Origin: Chitinophaga sp. Cy-1792 | Lineage (GTDB): Bacteria; Bacteroidota; Bacteroidia; Chitinophagales; Chitinophagaceae | Assembly: GCF_011752935.1 (NCBI RefSeq) | Contig: NZ_VWWO01000002.1 | Span: 2,744,196 to 2,808,195, forward strand | Reading direction: 5' to 3' | Length of the DNA: 64,000 nt | Shown: piece after piece, positions 45,827-54,901 of the stretch | Position numbering within the stretch: the stretch's first letter is position 1 | Layout: each line of letters starts with the position of its first letter | Program-made: the position numbers and the translations under genes | Notes under the pieces: model-generated | What the model was told of the DNA's origin: nothing | The model's database searches: none | What the model saw: only the letters and a program-made list of their open reading frames with translations

Positions 45827-48262
45827 TCATTTCAGCAACCAGCGGCTGGAAGCCTGGTGCAGTGCTTCCTGCTGCGACATATAAAAATGCAGCTGATAAT
45901 AGTTTCCTTTGTTCCAGTCTTTGATAAAACGGTCGTAGTCAGGACTGCCGGGGTTTCCGGATTGCCCGCCGGGATATACACCATAGGCCACCGGGCGGTC
46001 GCCCAGCTCCACGATCATCCGCCAGGAAGGCCCCCAGTTTGCCGACATCGCATTAGGTGCTGCAGGATGCCCTGCAGAAGCCAGTTCCGGCACACTCAGC
46101 GCGGGAAGGTTACTGAGGTGCATTACTTTAATCTTGTTACAACTTCCCCAGTTCACTTTACCGTTCTTTTTCAATTTGAGATAATCTGCCGCTGCCACAG
46201 TAAAGGCATTCGTTACAATATCCCCGGCCTGCTCCACCTGTGCAGTTCCCTGCTTGTCGAAATACCGGTTAGAAGGATCGCGGCTGATCATCTCCAGCAG
46301 GATATAATCTTCCGGCGCCCGCATAAAAAAGCGGTAGCTATCAAATTCATCCCATGTATAGTCTTTCACATTTTTCCACCACAGCTCATATAACTCAGCC
46401 TGCTCATTATCAAAATCATAATTGCCTTTCCATTGGCGAACGGCATCCAGCAGTTGCTCCTGTTCCTTATTGAGTCGCTGCGCCTGTATGGTGGCCAGCA
46501 ATACCGGCAAAGCATCTACGGCAAAGGTGTTCACATTATCCAGCTGTATCGCCTTCATGCTGGCGGCATCCATGGCAGTGGCGGTATCCAGCAGCTGCCG
46601 GATCCTGTTAGCCCTTGTTTCGGAATAATAGCCGTGATAATAATGCGGATAGTTCGCATAGGTGGGATGCTGGTTGGCAGAAAGCACATAATGACAGGCA
46701 GGATTCAGCAACTGCGGTAAACTGTCTGTGGAAATATATTTTGTATAAAGATCATTGCTGCTGGTACCATCAAGGATGAACTTACCCTGCCCTGGCCACT
46801 TCACTGCCATCTTGCCCTGGTGATTGATGGCAATGGTATTGTCTTTACAGGCAAAGGTAAAGTTCTGCAACGGGCAGGCATACTGGCTGATCGCCTCGCG
46901 GTATTGCTGGTAATTGGCTGCCGTAGCCAGTTTGATAAACGTGCGGAATTCGTTGGAAGGATTATGCAACTCCCACTTCAGCGCATTGTTCAGCAAGTCC
47001 TGCTCGTGGCCAGGAAAACTCCTGGTAAAAACTATCGGCCCGTGGATCGTGCTGTAAACGGTATCATACACGGTAGCCAGTCCTCTTCTTTTGATGACCT
47101 CCACCCTGGAAGAAAGGTCCAGCCATTTGCCATCATACTCATATTTTTTGTAGTCGTTGGTGATCCGCAGCTTGTACCAGTCCCGCACATCATCTGCGCC
47201 ATTGGTGATCCCCCATGCAATGTTTTCATTGAAGCCGATCACCACTGCCGGAGAACCCGGGATAGATACACCGTATACGTTCACACCCGGACTACTCATC
47301 TGCAATTCCATCCATACGCAAGGCATGGAGAGGTTCAGATGGGGATCGTTGGCGAGGATCGGGCGACCTGATTTTGTTTTCTCTCCGGACACGGCCCAGC
47401 TGTTACTACCGAGGGCCGGGTTATAGGAGCTTCTGGCTACCACCGGGCGGGTAGATAAAAAAGAATAGGTCAGGTATTCCGGTTTCTTCACCTGGTTATA
47501 CGCCAACAGCGGGCCCGCCGGCACATTGGTATTCATGACAGGCGTGCTATGGTCCACGAAATCGGGATACAACTGGTTGAAGGTATCTTCTCCCAGCGCC
47601 AGCATCATCTTGGAAAGGAAAAGATCTTCTTCGTAGCCGGTCATGTTGTTGGCCATACTTTTGGAGATAAGTACGCTCTTCAACTTCGTCCACGGCTCGG
47701 GGCTATAGTCCAGCAGTTTGTATTCCAGCGGAAACTCACGGTAATGTAGCTGGCTGATATAAGCATTTACACCGTTGGTGTAGGCCGTCAGTATGGCGTT
47801 GGTGGCGGAGTCCTGCTCTATCAGCTTTAACGAGCGGTGAGCAGCCTCCAGGATGCCGATACGGCGCTGGTTACGGTCGTATTCCAGCAGCTCCTTTTTG
47901 GGAAACAGCTCCGAGAGGCGGCCGGCGGAAGCGTAAGTAATAAAATCCATTTGCCATAGGCGGAGTGATGCTGTTACATAGCCCTGTGCAAAATACATAT
48001 CGCTGGTATTCTTTGCATAGATATGCGGCACACGCCGCTCATCAAAGAATACGCTCACACTGTCCTGAAGACCATTGCCGGCATGTAGCTGCAACAGTCC
48101 ATCCTTCCGCTGCTCTTCGTTTTGCACCGCGCCTGCAAAAGGGTCCAACAGCTTACCCAGCGGCGGCACCTCAAACATCTGCTGCGAGAACGCAAATACC
48201 AGAACGATCAGCGCCACCATCGGAAACAGGGCACTGCTGTTGATCTTTTTCATTTGTTTCAT
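45827..48262 (-). CDS. Penicillin-acylase-family Ntn hydrolase
   Basis: 811 residues from the ATG at 48262; the frame reaches 48316 but that start overlaps the receptor gene by 35 bp. An N-terminal hydrophobic segment (ALFPMVALIVLVFAF) should send the enzyme to the periplasm or anchor it there. The alpha part (VFFDERRVPHIYAKN) is followed by the autocleavage site PALG/SNSW, giving an N-terminal Ser nucleophile at about 285, and by ANDPHLNLSMPCVWM and GFNENIAWGITN. The family deacylates amides; PvdQ in Pseudomonas removes the fatty acyl chain of the pyoverdine precursor in the periplasm. Its place behind an exporter suggests removal of an acyl chain or a leader from the exported peptide; this is inference. 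Confidence 0.88.
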   Translation of the reverse strand: MKQMKKINSSALFPMVALIVLVFAFSQQMFEVPPLGKLLDPFAGAVQNEEQRKDGLLQLHAGNGLQDSVSVFFDERRVPHIYAKNTSDMYFAQGYVTASLRLWQMDFITYASAGRLSELFPKKELLEYDRNQRRIGILEAAHRSLKLIEQDSATNAILTAYTNGVNAYISQLHYREFPLEYKLLDYSPEPWTKLKSVLISKSMANNMTGYEEDLFLSKMMLALGEDTFNQLYPDFVDHSTPVMNTNVPAGPLLAYNQVKKPEYLTYSFLSTRPVVARSSYNPALGSNSWAVSGEKTKSGRPILANDPHLNLSMPCVWMELQMSSPGVNVYGVSIPGSPAVVIGFNENIAWGITNGADDVRDWYKLRITNDYKKYEYDGKWLDLSSRVEVIKRRGLATVYDTVYSTIHGPIVFTRSFPGHEQDLLNNALKWELHNPSNEFRTFIKLATAANYQQYREAISQYACPLQNFTFACKDNTIAINHQGKMAVKWPGQGKFILDGTSSNDLYTKYISTDSLPQLLNPACHYVLSANQHPTYANYPHYYHGYYSETRANRIRQLLDTATAMDAASMKAIQLDNVNTFAVDALPVLLATIQAQRLNKEQEQLLDAVRQWKGNYDFDNEQAELYELWWKNVKDYTWDEFDSYRFFMRAPEDYILLEMISRDPSNRYFDKQGTAQVEQAGDIVTNAFTVAAADYLKLKKNGKVNWGSCNKIKVMHLSNLPALSVPELASAGHPAAPNAMSANWGPSWRMIVELGDRPVAYGVYPGGQSGNPGSPDYDRFIKDWNKGNYYQLHFYMSQQEALHQASSRWLLK

Positions 48263-48281
48263 AATTTTTTTCGCAAATGGT

Positions 48282-50792
48282 TTAGTTACTGCCACCTTTT
48301 GATCTCCGTTGTTCATCAGCGGAACCGCTTTCTGTACGCATTTTCGGCGCTTTGCCTTTCCCGAAGCGGTAAGTAAAGTTGATCGTAGCAGCTCTCGAAT
48401 AAAAGTTGATCAGCCAATACTGATTCAGGTTTTTATAGCTATAGGTCGATCCCTCATCTTCTGATTGCAGGATATTGGTGACCTTGAACGCCACCGATCC
48501 TTTGTTGTTAAACACCATCTGCTTGACACCGGCACTGAGAATATAATAGCCACCGAAAGTAGTAGCGATCACGCGGTGCTTCGATACCGCCTTGAAGCTA
48601 CACTCGGCAGAAAATGTTTTACTTAAAATAAAAGTGTTGATGGCATCAAAATTAAAAGACAGGATACCATTGTTATTCAGCACAAAATCATCTTCTGTAC
48701 CATTGAATGCCTGACGGTAAAAAGAGATAGCGTTGGAGGTATTCCACCAGCGCAATAACTGTTTCGTATATACGATATCGAAGTTGAAAGAATAGGAACC
48801 ATGTATATTGCTCGGCAGACGCGTGATCGTTACCTTATTACTGTCCAGCCGTGGCACCGTTCCGATGTAGTTCTGGAAATTATCATAGCCGAACGTAATG
48901 AACAGCTGGTTTTTATACGCCCATGTAAGCTCGCTGTTCACAGAGGTCTGCGGCTGCAGATTGGGATTCCCCTCATAATACAGTGTCGGCGATAACGGCC
49001 GCCGGAATGGGTTGAGCTGAGAATATACCGGCCGGTCAGTACGCCGGCTGATCTTCATGTTCAGCGTCTGGTCCTTGTTCAGTTTGTAATCAATAAACAG
49101 TGACGGAAACAGCTGTACATAATTTCTTTCCAGGCGGAATTGCTGCAACTGCTGCTCATTGATATTCCACGTATGCTCTCCCCTCAGCCCCACCTGGAAG
49201 CTCAGCTTTTCATATTCTTTATTAAAGTTGACATAGAGCGCATTGATGTTCTCGCGGTTCACTGTATTATCATACTTCGATGAATCTATGATATTCTGAC
49301 CACCTATCTTGTTGTAGAATTTATTGTCATTTTTGATATCCACGTAGCTCGACTTCCAGCCAAATTCCAGTCTGGCATTATTTTTCAATGGTTGGGTATA
49401 ATCTATTTTGGCGGCATAGATATTCAGTTTACGGTGTTGATCGAAGAAACTGTTCTCCTCATTCAGAAACGTGCTGTCAACATCGTAATAACGGTTTCGG
49501 ATATCCTGGTTGGCCCGGCTCCAGTAATTGGAGTAGTCCAGGTCACCGGAGATCTCCCTGCCAGTGCTGTCGATCTTGTGTGCCAGGTGCATGGACAGGG
49601 TGTAGTTAAAGGGTTTGTCGTGCACGACGCTGTTAAAATCCTGGCTACCTGTCGACAATTTACCGTCATAATCAACCGCCTTTGAGTCAGTCGTATTCTT
49701 CGCTAACTGAAGCCCACCGATACCCGTGAGCGACAAGGTAGTCCGCTTCGACAAATAAAACTCGGCGCCAATTGCCGGGTTATAGGCGGCTGTTCCGCGG
49801 GTGATATTATTATCCGCATGTTGCCTGGTCTTAACTGATCCGTCATTGTCCAGGATATCATTCGTAATATGATTGACGAAGAAACTCGTATTGTTCTGAT
49901 AAGATCCGTTGAAGAAGAAATTATAATATTTGTTTCTCCAGCTGAGATTAAAACCAGCATTATACCTGCTGTAGTAGCTCTGTCCAAAACCCGCATTCAC
50001 GCTACCATTGAAGCCTTCCTTTTTCACTTTTTTCCTGACGATGTTAATGATACCACCGCTGCCGGCAGCATCATAGCGTGCGCCAGGTTTGGCGATAATC
50101 TCTATCTTCGAAATACTGGAAGAAGCCATCCCACGAAGCTGGTCCGCAATATCTTCCGGCGACATCATCACCGCTTTGCCATCCATAAATACCATCACCC
50201 CTCTTTTGCCGTTAATGGCCACCACCCCGTTCTGATCCACCTGAACCCCGGGTAAGCGTTCCATCACTTCCAGCACGTTGGCGCCTTCCGAAATAATACT
50301 ATTCTCTACATTCACCACCGTTTTATCGATCTGTCGTTCTATCAGTGGTATCCTGGCTCTTACTTCCACACCAGTTAAAACCTTTGAAGCGCTCTGCATC
50401 GGTAGTTTCCCGAGTGAGATCGCGGTACTGCCCATCTGTAAATTGTAGCGGCGCAATTTTTCAAACCCGAGGATATTAATCTCGATAAAGTAGTTATCCG
50501 TTTTTACAGCACTGAAGGCAAAAACGCCTTGTTCATTACTCAGGGCTGTTTTATAAATAACCGAATCGGCAGTTCTTTTCAGTAACACGACGGCATCGCG
50601 CAGGGGTGTTCCTTCGCTGTTCACAACGGTCCCGCTGATATCGGCTGATGCGGGCGACTGTGCGTATAGTGTCTGTAAGGAAGGATGAAGCAGCAATAAC
50701 AGCAACAGTAATATTTTGATACTATGTCGCAGAAATAGGTTAGCAGTGGTTCTTTCAGCAGGTGATAGTGTGTAAGGAGGGTAAGATAGCAT
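48282..50792 (-). CDS. TonB-dependent receptor, outer-membrane beta-barrel family
   Basis: 836 residues: signal peptide (about 22-45), carboxypeptidase-regulatory-like domain (GTVVNSEGTPLRDAVVLL), a plug (NVLEVMERLPGVQVDQNG, SSSISKIEIIAKPGARYDAAGSGGIINIV), then a barrel of the OMP_b-brl_3 type. There is no STN domain and no SusD, unlike the three SusC genes. It may re-import a metal-loaded product (siderophore receptor) or help the product cross the outer membrane. It follows the thioesterase gene by 13 bp. Confidence 0.88.
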   Translation of the reverse strand: MLSYPPYTLSPAERTTANLFLRHSIKILLLLLLLLHPSLQTLYAQSPASADISGTVVNSEGTPLRDAVVLLKRTADSVIYKTALSNEQGVFAFSAVKTDNYFIEINILGFEKLRRYNLQMGSTAISLGKLPMQSASKVLTGVEVRARIPLIERQIDKTVVNVENSIISEGANVLEVMERLPGVQVDQNGVVAINGKRGVMVFMDGKAVMMSPEDIADQLRGMASSSISKIEIIAKPGARYDAAGSGGIINIVRKKVKKEGFNGSVNAGFGQSYYSRYNAGFNLSWRNKYYNFFFNGSYQNNTSFFVNHITNDILDNDGSVKTRQHADNNITRGTAAYNPAIGAEFYLSKRTTLSLTGIGGLQLAKNTTDSKAVDYDGKLSTGSQDFNSVVHDKPFNYTLSMHLAHKIDSTGREISGDLDYSNYWSRANQDIRNRYYDVDSTFLNEENSFFDQHRKLNIYAAKIDYTQPLKNNARLEFGWKSSYVDIKNDNKFYNKIGGQNIIDSSKYDNTVNRENINALYVNFNKEYEKLSFQVGLRGEHTWNINEQQLQQFRLERNYVQLFPSLFIDYKLNKDQTLNMKISRRTDRPVYSQLNPFRRPLSPTLYYEGNPNLQPQTSVNSELTWAYKNQLFITFGYDNFQNYIGTVPRLDSNKVTITRLPSNIHGSYSFNFDIVYTKQLLRWWNTSNAISFYRQAFNGTEDDFVLNNNGILSFNFDAINTFILSKTFSAECSFKAVSKHRVIATTFGGYYILSAGVKQMVFNNKGSVAFKVTNILQSEDEGSTYSYKNLNQYWLINFYSRAATINFTYRFGKGKAPKMRTESGSADEQRRSKGGSN

Positions 50793-50805
50793 ATAGCATT
50801 TTTTT

Positions 50806-51501
50806 TTAGAAAGATGAATATTGATGGCAGGACCGGATGATATCTGCTACCTGTTGTGGATGATCATGAATGAAGAAGTGATTACCTTCCAGTATTCTGT
50901 AGCCGAACCTGGACCTGGTAAACTTGCGCCAGTTATCGATTTCTGCGGATTTCTCTTCCTGGCTACCCATCATGGCGAAGAGAGGTGTGTTCACGGCGCC
51001 GGTGGCAGCGGCATTATTCCTTTCTGCTATTTCAAAATCGGCGCGCAGCACGGGATCAAAGAAATTGAACAGCTCTTCATTTTCCAGTATTTCCGGCGGT
51101 ATGCCACCCAGGCGCTTCAGCTCTGTGATAAAAGGCTCCCGCTCCATCAGGTAACGGCGTTGCGGATCATACATGCCGGGCCCGGCATTTCCACTCACGA
51201 TGAGACAGGCTGGCATCCTACCGGTTTTTTCCAGCATAGAGGTCACGCTCAGCGCAAGATAGGCGCCCATGCTATGACCATACAACAGGAAATGGCCGTT
51301 ATTGTACCGCGCGGTCACCTGCCGGAAAATATCGCGCACGGCCAACGTAAACTCACGCAGTAAAGGCTCACCGATTCTCTTTCCTCTTCCTGGCAGCTCC
51401 AGCGGCACCAGCTCAAAGTCAGGTAGCCAGCGCTCCAGGAAGCGGAAAGAATAGCTGTTGCCACCAGCAAAGTGCAAGAGGAATAACTGTGCTTTTTTCA
51501 T
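50806..51501 (-). CDS. Type II thioesterase of the NRPS/PKS operon
   Basis: 231 residues with an alpha/beta-hydrolase fold: LFLLHFAGGNSYSFR, LELPGRGKR, the nucleophile motif YGHSMGAYLAL (Ser about 85), and a late GNHFFIHDH His. Type II thioesterases clear mis-loaded or stalled acyl chains from carrier proteins; they do not make the product by themselves. It lies 9 bp after the exporter gene. No integrated TE domain is seen in the visible megasynthases. Confidence 0.9.
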   Translation of the reverse strand: MKKAQLFLLHFAGGNSYSFRFLERWLPDFELVPLELPGRGKRIGEPLLREFTLAVRDIFRQVTARYNNGHFLLYGHSMGAYLALSVTSMLEKTGRMPACLIVSGNAGPGMYDPQRRYLMEREPFITELKRLGGIPPEILENEELFNFFDPVLRADFEIAERNNAAATGAVNTPLFAMMGSQEEKSAEIDNWRKFTRSRFGYRILEGNHFFIHDHPQQVADIIRSCHQYSSF

Positions 51502-51510
51502 GACAGTAGT

Positions 51511-53154
51511 TTATTGATAAATGGATACATTCTCCACCATAAGTTTTCCGTAATCCATCTTGTACAACTTATCGGCGCAATGGTAATATTTATCATCGTG
51601 TGTAATGGCCAGGATAGTAATCCCCTCCTGCTTCAGCATAGGGATGATCTCTGTATAAAATTTCCTGCGAAAATGCGGGTCCTGGTCTGCGGCCCACTCG
51701 TCTATCACCAGTACAGGTTTGCCTTCCATCAGCGCGGTGATCAGCGCCAGTCTTTTCCGCTGGCCGGTGGAAAGTGAGGTAGTCGAATAGGTACGTCCTT
51801 CCAGGGTCACTTTTCCTTCCAGTTCAAACAGCTGCAGATAATAGTTCCATTGGGCCAGGTCTACTTCCTGCACGCCAGCGATATCATTGAAAAGATAGAA
51901 GTCGCTGAAAACAACGGCAAACATGGCGCGGTAGTCCGCGTAATTATCTTCGGTTACTTTCACACCATTCAACCATATCTGGCCGGCTGTGGGGATGTGC
52001 AGCCCAAGCACAGTATGCATGAAAGTAGTTTTACCACTACCGTTGCCGCCATAAATGAATACTATTTCGCCTTTGGCGATATCGAAATTAACGGGTCCAA
52101 CGCTGAATGCTTTTTCCTCTTTTGCAATATAATGGAATTCCAGTCCCCTGATCACGATCTGTTCAAATCCGCCTGTGAAGGGGTTTCCATTTAACGAATG
52201 CGTATGGTAATCCGTTTCTTCCAGCTTTGTTTTAAGGTCCATCAGGTGATTAGAGGCCACCCGTGCGCGCACCAGGTTGGGCAGCAGTACCATAATGGTT
52301 TCTATAGCCCCCAGCAGGTAAAGTAAAGTGAATACAAAACTTACCGTATTACCGGAAGGGATATTCAGCGTAACACTGAATACGAGCAGGATAGACGAGA
52401 TAAGGATGTAGAACAATACCTGCCCGGTGATCTGGTTATTCAGAAATCCCGTATAGGCTTTGGTGTTATTCCGGAAGGCTTCCGTAGCGATCTTCCCTAT
52501 CTTCTCGTTGAAGATATATCGTCCTTTTTCTGGCTCCATATAGATCTCCTTGAAACCGTTGAGGATGGCGTTGAAGTTCTCCTGAAAGCTGGTTTCCAGC
52601 GCCCGGGCCTGTTGGAAATTACGTACGTTGGCCCTGGCACGGAGCCGGTATACCGTGATGCCTAGCAGCGCGATCACCAGCGTGATCCCAAACAGCAACA
52701 TGGAAATGGTAGCCAGGTAAACGAGGCAGGATACCGCCAGTATAGCCGCCGTAAAAAAATCTATAATGCCCATGGAAGCATTGGTGAGGATGTTCACATC
52801 ACTCACCACGGCGGCATGCACGTCCGTTCGCCGGCCGGCCAGCTGCTGGTAGTCTGCCTTCAGCACCAGCGACAAAATCTCCTTTCGCAGGCTCCAGAAA
52901 AGGGTTTGCGACAAATGGATGATAGCGAGCGATAATGTTCGCCTTACCCACATAAAGGCCAGGATGATACAGGTGAACAGGATCATGTATTCTTTGCTCA
53001 CGGTATATTCCCCGGCAATAATCAGTGTCACCACGCGGGTAACGGTATTGATAAAAAGGAAACTGCACAACCCCGAAAGGATGCCCAGGCATACATATTT
53101 TAACAGCCCTATTATACCGGTGCGCGGCAAGGCGAGTTTAAGGATTCGTTTCAT
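51511..53154 (-). CDS. Cyclic-peptide-export-type ABC transporter (PvdE/SyrD family)
   Basis: 547 residues: six transmembrane helices (about 1-290) and an ATPase domain (about 330-545) with Walker A GGNGSGKTT, the signature LSTGQRKRLAL and Walker B PVLVIDEWAADQDP. The LSTGQ form and the EWAADQDP loop are characteristic of PvdE/SyrD-type exporters that carry non-ribosomal peptides across the inner membrane. Fits an exported precursor that is later processed by the acylase downstream. It lies 55 bp after the CmlA-like gene. Confidence 0.92.
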   Translation of the reverse strand: MKRILKLALPRTGIIGLLKYVCLGILSGLCSFLFINTVTRVVTLIIAGEYTVSKEYMILFTCIILAFMWVRRTLSLAIIHLSQTLFWSLRKEILSLVLKADYQQLAGRRTDVHAAVVSDVNILTNASMGIIDFFTAAILAVSCLVYLATISMLLFGITLVIALLGITVYRLRARANVRNFQQARALETSFQENFNAILNGFKEIYMEPEKGRYIFNEKIGKIATEAFRNNTKAYTGFLNNQITGQVLFYILISSILLVFSVTLNIPSGNTVSFVFTLLYLLGAIETIMVLLPNLVRARVASNHLMDLKTKLEETDYHTHSLNGNPFTGGFEQIVIRGLEFHYIAKEEKAFSVGPVNFDIAKGEIVFIYGGNGSGKTTFMHTVLGLHIPTAGQIWLNGVKVTEDNYADYRAMFAVVFSDFYLFNDIAGVQEVDLAQWNYYLQLFELEGKVTLEGRTYSTTSLSTGQRKRLALITALMEGKPVLVIDEWAADQDPHFRRKFYTEIIPMLKQEGITILAITHDDKYYHCADKLYKMDYGKLMVENVSIYQ

Positions 53155-53209
53155 AAGTGCTTGCTTGAAGGTTCTTTGCTGCTGTACCGGCTACCATGGC
53201 CGGTTGTAA

Positions 53210-54826
53210 CTACAACTCGGCCATGGCTTCTATTTCATAGAACAATTCTTTCTCTCCATACAATCTTTCTGAAATAATATTGTTCTGGCGGCATTCATTG
53301 ATCAATTTGTTGGACTGTACGATCGGGTTGGATTCGTCCGTGTATTTGATGGAGCTGATAAATTCCAGCCACGGTTCCATCCCCATCGCATATACGTAAA
53401 GTTCTTTCGGCTTAAAAACATCCACCATGGCTTTTCCGCGCTCGTAGTTAGAGCCGGCCAGGCGACGGGAATTATCCATATCACGGGGCATATCTTCTGA
53501 AAGCAGCGGCCCGTATAACCACGACAGCGGCGCACCATCGCACTCCATACCCAGGAAGAGGCTATCAACCGTGCCGGTCACCTTAAATACTTCTTCGTAT
53601 AATTTTGCTTCTACATTACAGGAGTCGGCGGCAAACATCAGCGTATACTGCCCTATCCTTACGTGGTGGCACAGTTTGGAGCGGATGTCCAGGTCAGAAT
53701 GCTCACCGATAAAAGGAATCCCCGTGATCTGGCAAATACCGGAACCAACAGACTCGAACTCTCCAATCTCCAGCACATTATTAAAGCCGATGGCGTTGAA
53801 CATCAGTTTAAGGCCGGGGTCCTGCATGCTGCCGTTACCTGAGCGGGGCACCACGATATGACCAATACGGTTACGTAGTGAAAGCAGTGTTTCAAAAAGA
53901 ATATGATCCTGGTGATTATGCGTGATGATCACATAGTCGATCTTGTCAGGCAGATGCGCTTCCGAATAGCGGGTCACGTCTGTAGAATAGCCGTGGTAGC
54001 TAATCACAGGATCCACCAGGATGCTTACCTCTTTTGTTTCCACCAATATGCAGGCATGCCCGAAATAGCGCATGCGGATTTTGTCGCCCTCATAGCGGTT
54101 ATAAGCTACCGGTGGCTCCTGGGTAAAGAAAGTATTGAAGAGGGCGCGGTCTTCTTCACGGATGTTGAATGCCTGTGCAATCTCTTCAATATCACCGGGG
54201 ATGCGGCGCATGCGGCTCAGCATATCAATACCGGGATGTTTGAACGGCACCTCCACATGGATCACGTTCGGTTCATCCAGGCGGGGAGTGCTCAATACGA
54301 AGGGTCTCTCATCGTTGTTGGTGATCCACAATGCCAGGCTCTGGGAAGCTTCGTGATAGCACTCGTTTTTATACAACAGCGGTTCAAAGAAGCGGAACGA
54401 AGGATTGTTATTGAGATCATATACCAGCTCCACTTTTCCACGGAGTATCTCCGGCACCTTGCTGTACAGGGTATCCATAGAAAAGCCGCGGGCAGCAGTT
54501 TTCAGCAGCTGGTTCAATTCCACTATTGCAGCAGCAAAGCGCAGATGATAGTCTTTTTCCGCTACCGTGGCGGCACGCAGCGCCTTCACTTCTTCTACCC
54601 TGCTTACCGGAAGATCAACGAACGGACCACCACGCATTTTGGGATTCTTGGCGGCGGCAGCATGGATGTGCGGATTCTGGATATAGGAATCCATAATTTT
54701 CAAATGCCGGTTCACTACGTTCATCGCTGAAGTAGCCGGGGAAATAAGGTGCGACCAGGCATACCATCTGTCAAATAAGGGTTCCACCACCAGGTTAGGT
54801 TTCGCGTACCAGGTATTTTTTTTCAT
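53210..54826 (-). CDS. CmlA-like diiron beta-hydroxylase of PCP-bound amino acids
   Basis: 538 residues. An N-terminal domain of about 240 residues precedes a metallo-beta-lactamase fold with HNHQDH at about 301-306 and GEHSDLDI with Glu at about 374. CmlA, the chloramphenicol pathway enzyme of about 532 residues, has the same two-part layout, with His305/His307 and an unusual Glu377 iron ligand at matching spacing. CmlA uses a diiron centre and O2 to hydroxylate the beta-carbon of an aminoacyl-PCP. Simple MBL hydrolases lack the large N-terminal domain. It lies between the synthases and the exporter, so the peptide probably has a beta-hydroxy residue. Confidence 0.82.
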   Translation of the reverse strand: MKKNTWYAKPNLVVEPLFDRWYAWSHLISPATSAMNVVNRHLKIMDSYIQNPHIHAAAAKNPKMRGGPFVDLPVSRVEEVKALRAATVAEKDYHLRFAAAIVELNQLLKTAARGFSMDTLYSKVPEILRGKVELVYDLNNNPSFRFFEPLLYKNECYHEASQSLALWITNNDERPFVLSTPRLDEPNVIHVEVPFKHPGIDMLSRMRRIPGDIEEIAQAFNIREEDRALFNTFFTQEPPVAYNRYEGDKIRMRYFGHACILVETKEVSILVDPVISYHGYSTDVTRYSEAHLPDKIDYVIITHNHQDHILFETLLSLRNRIGHIVVPRSGNGSMQDPGLKLMFNAIGFNNVLEIGEFESVGSGICQITGIPFIGEHSDLDIRSKLCHHVRIGQYTLMFAADSCNVEAKLYEEVFKVTGTVDSLFLGMECDGAPLSWLYGPLLSEDMPRDMDNSRRLAGSNYERGKAMVDVFKPKELYVYAMGMEPWLEFISSIKYTDESNPIVQSNKLINECRQNNIISERLYGEKELFYEIEAMAEL

Positions 54827-54901
54827 ATCTAGTGTTGATTTAAAAATTAGTTCTGTATTAAATAACGAGTGGCTTTCGTGTGTAAGTCCACCTAAAGTTT
54901 T

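Noticed and set aside
53903..54730. 275-codon plus-strand open frame
   Set aside because: Antisense shadow of the CmlA-like gene.
53210..54826. Ordinary metallo-beta-lactamase-fold hydrolase
   Set aside because: Length, large N-terminal domain, Glu in GEHSD and operon context fit CmlA-type hydroxylases better.
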